Both the position numbers and the translations under genes were made by a program. A DNA stretch of 64,000 bases from Callipepla californica brunnescens. Lineage: Eukaryota; Chordata; Aves; Galliformes; Odontophoridae. Below are positions 51,062-63,080 of this stretch, one piece after another. Positions within the stretch are counted from its first letter, which is position 1, and every line of letters starts with the position of its first letter. The notes under the pieces are model-generated. The model was not told the DNA's origin. It made no database searches and saw only the letters and a program-made list of their open reading frames with translations. The stretch is taken from positions 91,976,530 to 92,040,529 of the forward strand of contig JALIRH010000001.1 in NCBI GenBank assembly GCA_023055505.1, written 5' to 3'.

Positions 51062-51420
51062 CTAAAGTTTATCCCCATCTTTTGTGTAGGCCCCCTTTAA
51101 GCACAGGAAGGCTGCTACAAGATCTCCCCAAGGCCTTCACTAAACTTAACAACTCCAACTCTCTCATCCTTTCTTCACAGAAGAGGTGCTTCAGCCTTCT
51201 GATCATCTTTGTGGACGTCCTCTGGACCTGCTCTAACAGGTCTGTGTCTTTCTTATGCTTGAGACCCCAGAGCTGATCACAACAGTCCACATAGAGACCC
51301 TATCTGTGAGTTGAGACCACTCCATGTGAGTGGAGTAAAAGTGAAGAATCACTTCCCTCAAGCTGCTGGCCACATTTTTTTTGATGCAGCCCAGAATATG
51401 ATTGGCATTGATATACCTTC
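51062..51420 (-). mobile_element. CR1 LINE internal fragment, antisense, no 3' tail
   Basis: Corresponds to the end of ORF2 and the following UTR in reverse complement: TAAAGTTTATCCCCATC, GGCTGCTACAAGATCTCCCCAAGGCC, GAAGAGGTGCTTCAGCCTTCTGATCATCTTTGTGG, CCTCTGGACCTGCTCTAACAGG, TCACTTCCCTCAAGCTGCTGGCCAC, and GATGCAGCCCAGAATATGATTGGC. The minus-strand frame 51069-51290 preserves some ORF2-like residues (DTDLLEQVQRTSTKMIRRLKH). The usual ATCATAGAATC 3' tail is missing, so the copy is cut at both ends. Confidence 0.9.
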
Positions 51421-54400
51421 TACGTGTATGCAGCTAAGCTGTAATTGATTCATTACCTTCCAGCATAAATCTTGGAGACTTTGTGAATATTTGTCTTACA
51501 GTATCAACTCGGTGCTCATTAGCAATCAAAACACTGCATAATAGTACAAATTACTAACATTATTGTATTATGTTGCATCCATACAGGATGAGCCCACATC
51601 TTGATTAATACTTGCTGTTAAGGTCCATAAGATTAAAAACAAGACACATAAGGCTCAAAATAAAATCAAGGAAGATAGAAATATTAGAAGTATAGACCAA
51701 GGTATAGAAGAGTTTCAAAGAGCTTTGTAAATAGTTCTCTCCAGTGGAGAGAAAATCCAAAGTGTCACCCAATTAAATAATTGCACAGTATAGCTTAAAC
51801 AAGCAGAAAGATTTTCATTTTTTTTCGGTAGAGAGTAAAATTAAATTATAGGGCTCATCTGTGACAAGACATGCTGGAAACTAAAAGGGTTTGAGTCCAA
51901 AAGAGCACTGAAAAAATTCAGCTATCGAACACAATGGTCTGGATTCAATATACAAATCTAGAAATCCTGAACTAGAAGATTGCTATGATTTGTGAATGTG
52001 TGTCACTGATGGTTTTCATACATTTTTCCTCTTAACATCTGCTACAGGCTACTGCTGAGGAGAAGCTGCTGTACTAGTTGAATGCAATGACTACCACTCT
52101 ACTACTAAATAAAACATGGTAAGGGACCATTTTCTGTTCTTGAGGCCAAGTGCTAGATACTGGCTGCAACCAAACTCCACTTGGCTCTGTGTCTCTTCTG
52201 GGCTTCATGCCATGCTTTTCTCTCCATAGCTATCATTTTGTGTCTTTTTTTTTTTTTTCCAGGGGTTTAAAACAATACGTGAGCAGATCACTGAATTGGT
52301 ATTTTCATAGCAGATATCTGAGAATGTATTTTGCAAATTCTGTGATGTGGCATGAGGGCTTGCAGGGATGCTTAAGGCATTTATGAAGAGCCTGCTGAGA
52401 ATAGTGTTGAAGTGTGAAGGGAGGCAAGGCTGGTGTAGTTTAGTTTAGAATACACATTGGGAATTCAAATGACATGTGCTGTCCCCTGAACTGTGCCCAG
52501 GCACTGACCCAGTACATGCTACTTGGTAATAACCTTACCTCTGTAGCTAAAAGTTAAGCAGTTCAGGTGATAAGAGAATCATTGCTCAAGACTCTTTCCT
52601 GGAATGTTTTTCTTCAGCAGTATTTTAAATGCACAGGAAAAATAAAATCTTGTTTTCTCGTGGAGATTATAAAGTGGCTTTTGTTTGGATTTCTGGGCAA
52701 GACAACTTTTAAGTTATCTAGAGGACAAAAAAGGATACTGTCTAATCCTGATAGAAAAGTTCATCAGCAGAATATAAGCTGCTTGATCTTATGCTGTTCT
52801 TCACTGTTCTCAATTGGTAAGTCAGAGCTTGCTGGGGTATGTGATCACATTATTAAGCCAATTTTAAATTTTGTCTAAAACTGCCAGTGACTCGGTTGGA
52901 ATTCTCAAGCTCACCACTTTGCTGCCTTGCACATGTTTTGGGATTTGCTTGTGTGCTGTGAGGAGCAATACCTCTCCATCCCCTTTCCAATCTCTTCAGG
53001 ACAGGAAGTGCCTGGTTTTGGTTAATTCCAGTTATAGACAAGGGCAGCTCTTATTTTAGTGTTGCTTCACAGCCCAATAAGAGGGCATTTCTTCAATATG
53101 ACCTCAGAACAACTGATTCAGAGCTTGGGCAAGAGCTTGGATCTCCCTTAGCTGGGAGATCCTTTTCCCAAGTTTTTTTCTTTAAAAAAACCTGTATGAG
53201 GATCTTTGTTACTACTTCACTGCTTCTTCTCTAGACTACATCTGTTCAGTTTTATTTATTTCTGCCCCAACTACACCTTTGCAAATGTATTTATACATCT
53301 GTTCAAATTTCATTGCCTTGCAGCATAAAGTATGTACTGGCTGGAGTACCTTACAGTTTGTATACAATGTCATATGAAAACAGGAGTTGGGTGTAGCTTG
53401 TCAGTGACTTTCACTACAGTCTATAATTCATTCCCTTGTATTTCCAACATTTTTTTTTTTATTTGGTGTTGGAAATATTTGAGTGAACAGTTATTGTGCT
53501 TTATACAATGTTGAGGTGGGTGAAAATTTTAATAGATCATAGAATAATCTGTGGACAAAATGAATCATTTGTCAGATCCACCAAAAAAATACTTGTGTTA
53601 CAGTTATAAACAGAAAAGTCTAGTGTAGAGTTTTGCGTTTTTTTTTTTTGTTTTGTTTTTTTTTTATTGAGCCATAAAATACATCACAGGAGCTGAACGC
53701 AGCTGCAGAGATTCTGGAGACGGCAATAGCTGTTTGAAAAAGGGGACTTTCTCCCCTCCAAACCTAGACCAGGTAGGCATCCTGGCCTCACAGAGGATGC
53801 TGTCCTCCACAAGCAAGATATATTACTCATAGCACTAGCAAGTCTTGTGAGCTGAATGTCTCAAGAATCAGAAGTTGATCAGGAGCCAGATTCCACCCTT
53901 GCATTATGAAGATGAAATGCAAAAGAAGCAGATGCTTCAGACTACAGAAATAACTCTGAAGGGAAAACCAGAGAACTGCACCTGAATTTCACTCGTGCCA
54001 TACTGAACCAGCTTTTGTTGGGACCAGTGAACGTGTTAAGAATCTTAAAAAACACACTCAGGAAGAGGAAAACATGGGAAACTGAAGAAAGAAGGAAAAC
54101 TAGGAGGAGACTATTATGGGCAGAGTGTAAAAATGATAAATGTACATACAGAAAAAAAAACAAAAAACCAGCAGCTGGAAAACAAACAAACCAACCCCCT
54201 GATGTTAGATTTAGTCCAGGAGACTTCATGTTCTATTTGAGTTTGAATAGCTTATTTTTAACACTGTTAAGTGTTAGAGTATAGTACACAAACAGTACCT
54301 CTTGCTCTGCAACAGTGTGCAGTCTCTGTGGCAGCTTCCTTGAAATCCCTCAGTTCACTCCATGAAACGACTGTCTCATTGTTCTTGGAGCACATTAGTT

Positions 54401-56030
54401 GTCTGCAGGCTCCATCTCATCTATTCTTTGAATTCAGTAAAGCACTGAAATACTACTCCAGGGTTTCAGCTGGTGGTTTGAGACTACAGCAGATGTAATT
54501 AGACTCAGGCATGCTGATAGAAAACTCAGAACTTCTCTTAGAGTATGTGTGCACTATAAACGAAGCTCCTGTTGTTATGAAGACGCCTGTTTTCAGTTTC
54601 CTGCCATTCCTGTTGCAGCACAGCTCAGTTCTGCAGCAAGAAATCCTTTTAGACAGGGGCAATAAGAATTGGGTAGCCTGATATGCTTGTATAAGGGCCT
54701 GGGTAAGTAGTTCAGACAGTGAAATTACAGGTTTTTGAAGGCTTGAATACATAACTCTTTGAATAGCGTGGATTTTCTAATACTAAAACAGAACCAAAAT
54801 AATTCTTTCTAGTGGTGTAATTTTTTGTATTGCAAAAATTGACCTTGTATGTGAACGACTGGACTGTACTGGTGTATTTTACCAATATGTATGGTTTTTG
54901 TCTGAGGAACTGGCTTAGCACTGAGCTTTTGTCAGAGGAGAGGCCTTGTGATGTTTGTAGGTTTATGTCTAAATTGTAACTGCCCTAAATTAAATAAGTA
55001 GCCATGTCTGGTGAAGTTAAAGCTGTATTTTAGGCATCCAGGTAGAATGTGGTATGCCTTGAAAGCCAAAATCTCTTGATGTACCACTTTGCTAGTATAG
55101 CACCTTGACAATTTTGCTATTCTTAGTGCAAAATTCTGATTCTAGATTTTTCAGAAAAGTTGTGACATTCCACGTATACTTCATGAATCCAACGTTCTCT
55201 AAAATGATCTTAGCAGCAGAATATTTGCTTTCTTCACAAATCAAAGCAATTCTGTAAGAATGTATAAAGACATTGCATTTGTATTTAAATATTATATAAA
55301 ATAGAAACATAAACATATTTATGTGCATATAGTTTATAATGTATAACTTTGATACATTCAGTTGCATAATAGCCTTTTCTGCATGTAGGGTTCAGGATAG
55401 TGAAACAGTTACTCTACTTTAAATATGCTGAAACAGTTCCACTTAAATTGAAGAGTTTGTGCCTGAACTTAGCTGCCTGTTAAAATTCCGTGGTGAGTCA
55501 GGATGTTAGTATAAGAGCTGCCTTTGCAAAGGCTTGTCACTTAATTAACATAACCTCTTTTAAGGCACTGGACAACTTCAGGATAGTATTGAAATGCTCT
55601 GTTTTAATCATTCAGTCTGAGAAACTAATTTGATTGTCATATGATATGCTCCATGTCAGCAAGAACTCTGAAATGATCTCTCTTGTCAGTACTGGGCCAC
55701 AACTCCCCTATTCTCTGCATGCCTGAAGCGGTGAATATGAAATACTTTGTGAAAAGATACATATTTTGTGTATGGTTTAAAATGCCAGCTTTTGCTGCTG
55801 GACTGCATAGAAAGTAACACTGTGTTTTGTTCTCAGAGGAATGGTGTTTTACTTAATAATTTCATAAAAAATAAGCAGTCCACCAGCATTAGCACCCACT
55901 TCACCTTATAAAGCACATTAGCCACTACTTTTGAAATTGCCATATTGGGAAGGAATAAACAGTCAAAAAGGGAAAAAAGAAATGTGAAACCAATAAGAAA
56001 AAAAAAGAAGCATCCAGCAATGATGCTCCC
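51421..56030. other. Non-coding DNA, nothing recognised
   Basis: No gene, RNA or transposon identified. Poly-T stretches are at 52245-52258, 53451-53460 and 53639-53666. A few parts (52.14-52.24, 52.88-53.03 and 53.68-53.85 kb) are less AT-rich but match nothing I know. The overlapping frames at 54.0-54.9 kb run on both strands and look random. Confidence 0.55.
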
Positions 56031-56224
56031 TGCTGTTTTATTCCCTTCAGAGAATTCCTGTTACAGACTGGGAATATCTGGATCTTTCAGAGAGACCTAA
56101 GCAACAAAACTCTTAGCACAACATTAGCAGTTAGTATAACTTCTGATCCTCCAAAAAACTTTTACTATAGAAAACATCTATTATGTTTTTCAGTCACAAG
56201 TATAGATATAATTCTTCTACCACT

Positions 56225-56346
56225 CTAAGTCTGCCTCTCTATCGTGCTCTCACTCAGCCTGAGTTCAAAATGATCATCAAAATCCCCACGTTCCAGACTT
56301 TCTTCACTTCTTATCTCTCCATCATTTTCATGATTAAAGTGGTTTG
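56225..56346 (-). other. Candidate terminal exon (weak), product unknown
   Basis: On the minus strand an AG at 56348-56347, preceded by a modest CTATTTT tract, could be a splice acceptor. It is followed by an open frame of 39 codons ending in TAG (56227-56225). The residues are acidic and protein-like (starts NHFNHENDGEIRSEESLE, ends SESTIERQT), unlike the AT-driven nonsense upstream. An AATAAA on the same strand lies at 56042-56037, about 180 bp past the stop. I recognise no family. Chance is a real possibility, and no upstream exon was identified. Confidence 0.2.
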
Positions 56347-58083
56347 CTAAAATAGTTGCTGAGATGTTCCAAGTCTCACAATAGCAGGTAAATTGCAACC
56401 TTAATGTACTGGTTGCAGAGAGGTAATGATAGTACAAATTGTGAGCATATTTGTAATCTTTCTCTACAGCTGTACTGGGAAATGAGCCAGCTTGGAGCAA
56501 AATTCTAGGCAGAAGCTCTTTGATGAAGCATGAAGGCAGTTTCAGAGCATGATAGTTTCAGAGATAATTCTGCATTATAAGATTTTCTTATTTCTTTTCT
56601 TTTGGATATGAGACGAATTCGCTCACTGAAGTTGGAATCCTTTAATTAAAAATAAAGATGCTATAGACAGAAGGAAAAAAAGTAACAGCAGCATGCACAC
56701 AGTGTGTTCAGAGTACTGAGCAGAGAGCTTTATAAAGGCTTTTCCATAGTTTGTCAGTGCTTCTGTTTTTGCCTTTTGCCTGCTCAGTCTGTCAAGATGA
56801 TGGGCCCTCTAGAGCAGACAGTGTGGGTGGGATTCTTTTACCAAATGAGACTTCTACATCTGATCTAATCACCTTAGGCCCTTTTTTAGGGTGCAGTTCA
56901 TCTTATCCTAATTTATAACTCTAAAAAAAGTCAGACAGATTCTGCTCTAGAATTGTGTGCTTGTCTCATTGGATTTTGTACAGAGCCTACAGCCACCTGC
57001 AACAATTCTCATCCTTTGCGTTGGTCCACAGTGGAACATAATACATGCAAAGTCCAGTTCTCAAAAAGAGGAGCTGAGGGTGAGAGGTCTGCACTGTTGT
57101 TATGCTAAGTGTAATATTAATAAAGATGATTTCTTTTGAGAAATCTTGCTACAGCTGAAGGCTAGTTTCTGATTTCCTTTGTGTAAGCTTTTGCAGAGAG
57201 AGAAAAATAGTGTGTATATGTATATACATATATATTTGGGGTTTTTTTTGTAACATTCACGCTTGTTGATCACAGTCTTTATGGGTGTGTAAAACATGGG
57301 TGTAGCATCACTGACTTCTAGTCTGTAATTGCAAAGAAAAAGTATTTTCAAAATGCTAATTTTAAGACAAAACATTTATGTAACAATTCCTCCCATTTTA
57401 CATCATCTTTTTGTCCATTTAAAAACTATTATAATCTTGTCATGCTGTAAATGATTGTCTTCAGAGAAGAAGTACTTGAAAAAGTTCACTCCAAGCAAAA
57501 CAGAATCCTTCATATAAATGGCTGTGTACTACTACCTATCCCTTTTTAATGCACTGCTATGAACTTTGTTCATTTATGTGGCAGATTTATGAATCTACCA
57601 TGGAAACCATCAGCTCAAGTTTCTATTTCAAACAGGAGTAGTGTAAGTGCTGGTGCAGAACTACTAACTTGAAGCTGCATGTTCAACAGAGCTGTGTTCA
57701 GAGAAAACCCCACTGGTCTTTTTCTGTATTATTTCCATTCCCAAAATAAAAAAATGCAGGTAAATTGGCCTTACTCTGCCCTTTTCAGGTTAAGTGCCCT
57801 TTCTTGTCCTTCCTTCTCTGCTGTTTGATTGTTACTAACACAAATAATTGTAGAGTCACATTTTATAGGACTTCTGTTGCTAGCGGACAACATCTAAAAT
57901 CCATGTTTCAAAGTTGTATTTCAGAGTGTTCTAAAAATCAAGGGAATTAAGGAGAAAATCTTTTATGGCATTTTAAATGCATTTCCTTTCCCCTGTGCTG
58001 TGAATTCTCTGGATATTTTTCTATTTTGAAAGCGATGAGGATCATTTGTAGCATATCTAGTAAACCCCATAGGATGAGTCTAG

Positions 58084-58136
58084 CACTTGTTTGAGGATTC
58101 ACTTGTTTGAGGATTCACTTGTTTGAGGATTCACTT
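58084..58136. repeat. 16-bp tandem repeat, 3.3 perfect copies
   Basis: The unit CTTGTTTGAGGATTCA is repeated exactly at 58086-58101, 58102-58117 and 58118-58133, with matching partial units on both sides. Confidence 0.97.
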
Positions 58137-59478
58137 TCTCTTTGAGAGTATTTGTGTTCTAAAATAGGGATGTATATTCAACTGTGTGCTCCCTGTAATG
58201 TTATACTCATAGGAAGAGAAAATTGGTGTGCAATGTAGGAGTAACTACGGAAAATGTATGTCACTCTATGCAGTCCCAGGGAAAAGGGGGATCCTAAAAG
58301 AGATGAATTCACTGACTTAACTGTTGTTTTACTAACAACTCAAGGCAGTCTTATTATTTCTGTAGGAAGTAAACCAGGATTCGTGTGTGTTTGGGTTTTT
58401 CTTGGGATAGTCTATTTGTTCTGGAGAATAAAATACGAACAGGTATTCTAGGTGAGAAAGTAGCTTACTACTACTGTGTGGCTTACTTTAGCAATAGATA
58501 TAGAAAATAGAGGAAAGCATCCAGAGCTTTACTCTATAGTTGCATAGTACAATGTAAGGTGAATGATCCTTCTGCACTGCCCTTGTAAAATGGGAACAAG
58601 AATGTTTCGCTGACTGGGGCTTAAAGAGAAAAGAGAGAAAGGAATTAGTCCATTCTTTGTGACTGTAACAATGGACATTTTTATTTTCAAGGGACCTGTC
58701 TTTGTCACATCTGTGGTAACGTTGATGCCTGATAAGTTATTAGCAAAGGGTCCTTATATAACAGTCTTGCCTTTTTGAAGCCATGACACTCAGTGGGCTG
58801 ATTTCAGTTCTCGTAGTTTTTTTAGTTGTAGCTTAACTTTAGTGGCAAATTAAAACCATGAGTCAGTCTGTGAGGGAGGCTTCAGAAGCCTGATTAATTT
58901 TTTTAAAGTCTCATTTATTTATGTTATTTATCTTGCATTAGTAACCTTTTTTATGTTCATTTTTGAAGAAAAAGCCCTCAAGACAGAGATACCTAGAAAT
59001 TTACCAGCTATATTAAGTTATTTTTCATGATTTCCAGGAAAGTACTGGGCTAAATTTAGCCCTGTTGGAATAAAGAGTAGGTCTCAAGGACAAAACTAGC
59101 AGCAAGGCTTATACACATGTGTAAGATATGTACTGGATTTCTATGTCAGAAAAAGAGAAGCCATGCATTACATCAATATCTGAAAGACAAAAAATAGAGG
59201 CAACTTTCTCAGTAACTGTGCTGCAGTAACAGTGATTTTTTTTTTATAAATCAAACAGCATTTTAAGTAATTTTCAAAGTTACTATATACTTCTGAACTC
59301 TGGTAATCGCTGAAATTACTACCCTTCATTTAAAGAGAAATACAACAATTTGTTCTTATTTTAGTGTTTAACACATTTGCTTACTACGAATTTAGCAGGC
59401 TTCTTTGTTAGTTTGTTGCCTTAGTTTTGCCTTACTGCAATAATTTGTCAAATGGTATTTGCATGGTCAACCTTCAGA

Positions 59479-59525
59479 CAAAAAAAAAAAAAAAAGAAAA
59501 CTAAATGGTAAATAAAAAAAAAAAA
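59479..59525. repeat. Two poly-A tracts
   Basis: About 16 A, a short spacer, and then about 12 A. No retroposon body recognised on the 5' side. Confidence 0.85.
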
Positions 59526-59587
59526 CTTACTGTAACATTGAGTAGTTTTACATTTAAACAGTTCTAAAGAGGATAATGTTTTGGGGA

Positions 59588-59609
59588 AAACAAACAAACA
59601 AACAAACAT
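59588..59609. repeat. (CAAA)n microsatellite
   Basis: Five AAAC units. Confidence 0.85.
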
Positions 59610-59700
59610 ATTTTTAGTGTTCTCCGTATGCCTACAGTGGAAAGCTCACTTTCAATTGAAAAAGGACATTTTATTTTCTGTGCGTGTGAAGGGATAGAAA

Positions 59701-59722
59701 AGTTTGGGCATATGCCCAAACT
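59701..59722. repeat. Perfect 22-bp palindrome
   Basis: AGTTTGGGCAT followed immediately by its exact reverse complement, with no loop bases. The centre is CATATG, an E-box/NdeI-type word. Confidence 0.97.
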
Positions 59723-61652
59723 CCCATACTCTCTCTTCACTTGGATTGTGAACAGAGGGAGGCACTCCCTTCAGTGAGATTGTGTCAATTATATTCATTT
59801 GTGATTTTCAAAATAAATCTTTCCATGAATACTAAGCTCCCAATGTATCTTGGCCCAGCTAAGTAAAGGTTTTTCCAAGATAAGAAATGCGAGTACAAAG
59901 AAAAAACAAGAAGATATTTTGTAGATTTTACATCTTCTAGTAGAACAGTTTTCTGTCAAAATCAGTGACTAGTACCTAAAAAATGGAGAAGGTTAGCAGT
60001 GTTGCATTATGATGAATGATGCTATCTGCAATTCAAATCCCCTTCCTCAGAGGGAGAGGTACAGGGAGAGAGAAAGAAATTCCTCTGAATGCAAAGCTGG
60101 GACAACAGGCTTATAAGTAGTTATTCAGGTTGCTGCTTTCTGCATTTTTATGGTAGTAAACCTTTATAAACCATGAAGTACTTGCTCTACTGCTCAGAAA
60201 AATATAGTAAATCACCTAGAGACTATACTGAATTTGTAGGATGGGTATGTTTATTGCAGAATATGATTGGGTTTTGAATATGCTCTGACTGTATTTTGAA
60301 TATGCTCAAAATCTTCTAATGTACTTGTATTAACACTAAGCCTTCTTGGACATGTCTGTATGTTCAAGAAGTTAAATGATGCATTGCATGTGCATATACT
60401 GCTCCATGCATTTCCCGCACTTACCTCATCTGGATTCTCATTATTCAGGTAATGTAGCTTCCTGTCATGTTTGGGAGGGATTCTTATCACGCAAAATTAA
60501 TTCAAACTCTCTGCTTGTATCTGATCTTAGGCATTTTTACATTAGTATGACTTTTTTTCCTTTTTTCCTGCACATTTCTTTTTCTGCAGAAATGAATGTA
60601 GTAGTATGCCATAAGGATTAGATTTTTCATTGAGTACCTTAGAAGAGGAAACAAGTGGAACAAACATGTGCTGCTAGGCCTGAGACTATGAATCCAGGTG
60701 ACTTCCTCTGCCACATACTTATTTTGAATGAAGGCATGACTTGTTATTCGTGACCTCCTGCTCTGCTATTCTCACATCACCATGGAAAAGGAAAAGATGA
60801 GCACCTAAACTATGAAGGAGAGGCAGCATCTTCCCAGCTCAAAAGAATGGAAGACAAGAGTTTCAGAGGATCAACACATCAGATAACTCTGGAAGCAGCC
60901 TGCCATGTTGACCTACCTTGTTACCAGTAATGTTAGCAAAAGTAAAATCTTCAGTGTCTCTTTCCTTCCCAGGAGAACTGAAGTAAGTAATGAAAGTAAC
61001 TTTGTTCTGATATTTTAGCAAAGCTCTTATTATTTTCTGAAAAGGGACCAGCACAATAGTTGGTCTTGAGAGTTGGAACTGAAATTTAACCATGAGCAGA
61101 AAAGGAAAAGAACAGATTAAATATTCCCTGATGTAATCCCCCCAGCTGGCACATTGTGTGCTCCTTATTTAAAAGGAGTTCTGAGGAATGTTTTTTAAAA
61201 AAAGATGAGCATAAAACTTAAATGCTTATACATAAATATATGTATGTATTCCATATAGAATCTTAAAAGTGTTGATGCATCTTGTATGAAACATATTGTA
61301 GAGTTGCTTTTTCTTTTCTTTTTCCAAAACATTGTCTTTTTTCATGATGTACAGCTCATTTCTAAAACATCCACTTACAGAAGGAATGAGGCCACTGACT
61401 ACTCACAATTACTATATACATCAGAAATGCCCAACAAATCTTATATATATTGCATCTTGAAAATAAAAAATATATATATGTTTCAGGATAGAAATAGATT
61501 AGAAAAATATTTTGTGATTTTTGAAAAATCTGCTATCTGTAATGTGGTACTAATTTAATTTACCTAGTATAAGCTCTTCTCCAGGCATTAGTTTGTGAAA
61601 GGCTAGCTTTAAAGTTTCTACTGTGTGGTAAGATGAAGATTTCTCCCTTGAA

Positions 61653-63080
61653 ATCATAGAATCATAGACTCATAGAATGTCTTGGGCTGGAAGAAACTTC
61701 GAGGATCATCTAATTCTAACAACTCGCTGCAGCCTTCGAACCAATTCCTTATCCACCAAGTAGTCCACAATTAAAATCTGTATGTCTCCAATTCAGTGAC
61801 AAGGATTAGTGGGGGATCATTTCAAAAACCTTGCAAAAGTCCAGGTAGATGATATCTGTTGCCTTCCAGTTGTCCAGTGATGTCATCACACCATTATAGA
61901 AGGCCACCAGATTGTTCCAGCATGATCTTCACTTGGTGAATCATACTGGCTGTCTCAGATCATGTACTCATCCCTCATATGCCTTAAATACTCTGTACCA
62001 GGTAAATCTGTTCCATGATCTCCCCAGACACAACGGTGAGGCTCAATGGCCTGTAGTTCCCCAGGTCTTCCTACCTCCCTTTCTTGTCCCTGGGGACTTT
62101 ATCTGACAGCAGTGACTTTTCTAATATAGTGGATAGCAACTTGGCAACCACATCAGCCAGATCCCTCAGAACCCTGGGATGCATGTCATCTACCCCTCAT
62201 AGACTTGTGCATATTCAGTCTCATGAGGTAGTCCTGGACTTGCTTTGCCCTTACATTGTGGCAAATTTTGCTCCCCCAGTTCTCACCTAGAGGTTCAGGG
62301 ATTTGTGGTTAAGGGATGTGAGAAACATGGGAGTTCTAGATGCCAGTGAAGACTGAGGAAAGGAACTAATTGAGTACCTCAACCTTCTCCATAGCATCCT
62401 CCTCCTTTCTGATTTATCAGATGAGATATGCTCTCTTTGACCTCTTTCTTTTGGTCTATGTATCTATAGAACATGTTCTTGTTGTTTTTAACATTTCCTG
62501 TCATTTCTTTTGGTCTATGTATCTATAGAACATGTTCTTGTTGTTTTTAACATTTCCTGTCATGTTCAGTTCCATCTTGGCTTTCCCAGTCCCATCTCTG
62601 CATTTCTGGACAGTATCCCACTATTCTTCCCAGGTGGTTCATCTTTGTTTCCACTGCCTGTACCTGCCCTTCTTTTTCTTCAATCTGACCAGCAGGCCCT
62701 TGCTAAAGCATGCCAGTTTCCTGCTTCCCCTGTCTGCTTTCTTACTCTGAAGAATGGAGAACTGTTGTGCTCTCAAAAGGCATCCTTAAAGAGTAGTTAA
62801 GGACAGCTTCCCAGGTGATCTCATCCAACAATTCTTTCAACAGCCTGAAGTTTCTCTCTTGAATTTCAGTGTCCTGACTCCCTTCTTTGCCAGGCCCATA
62901 TTCCTTGTGATCAGGAATTCAATGAAGGAATGGTTGCTGAAGCCCAGGCTGCCTCCATTCTTAACCTCTTTAATGATATCCTCTGTATTGGTGGGCATCA
63001 AGTCCTGGAACACTTCATCTCTTCTTCAGAGTCCTGCAGAATACTGCAGAGAAGAGGGAATGTAGATACCATCTCCATGA
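61653..63080 (-). mobile_element. Long CR1 LINE copy, antisense, reverse-transcriptase and linker regions
   Basis: From the 3' end: an ATCATAGAATCATAG tail (61653 on) with CTGGAAGAAACTTC. By about 61790 the sequence is already in reverse-complement ORF2 reverse-transcriptase sequence (GTCCAGGTAGATGATATCTG at 61840; CCATTATAGAAGGCCACCAG; GATCTGGC-type and CCTCAGAACCCTGGGATGCATGTCATC blocks near 62165-62190). From about 62340 to 62800 comes the linker between endonuclease and reverse transcriptase (TGAGTACCTCAACCTTCTCC, CTTTTGGTCTATGTATCTATAGAAC), and then more upstream ORF2 sequence to about 63080. Frameshifts and stops break ORF2 throughout. The part of ORF2 between the reverse-transcriptase core and the tail is largely missing. 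Weak resemblance may continue to about 63450. Plus-strand frames across it are antisense artefacts. Confidence 0.88.
62445..62562. repeat. Perfect 59-bp tandem duplication inside CR1
   Basis: 62445-62503 and 62504-62562 are identical over all 59 bases, starting TTTCTTTTGGTCTATG and ending CATTTCCTGTCA. Confidence 0.97.

Larger units (their letters stand above)
56347..61652. other. Non-coding DNA, nothing recognised apart from listed repeats
   Basis: No gene or transposon body recognised. It holds the 16-bp tandem repeat and the 22-bp palindrome, plus A-runs (59479-59495, 59514-59525), a CAAA array, and TA-rich patches near 57213-57234 and 61468-61481. Confidence 0.55.

Noticed and set aside
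62510..62800. 96-codon plus-strand frame
   Set aside because: Antisense to CR1 ORF2 and overlapping the 59-bp duplication; not a gene.
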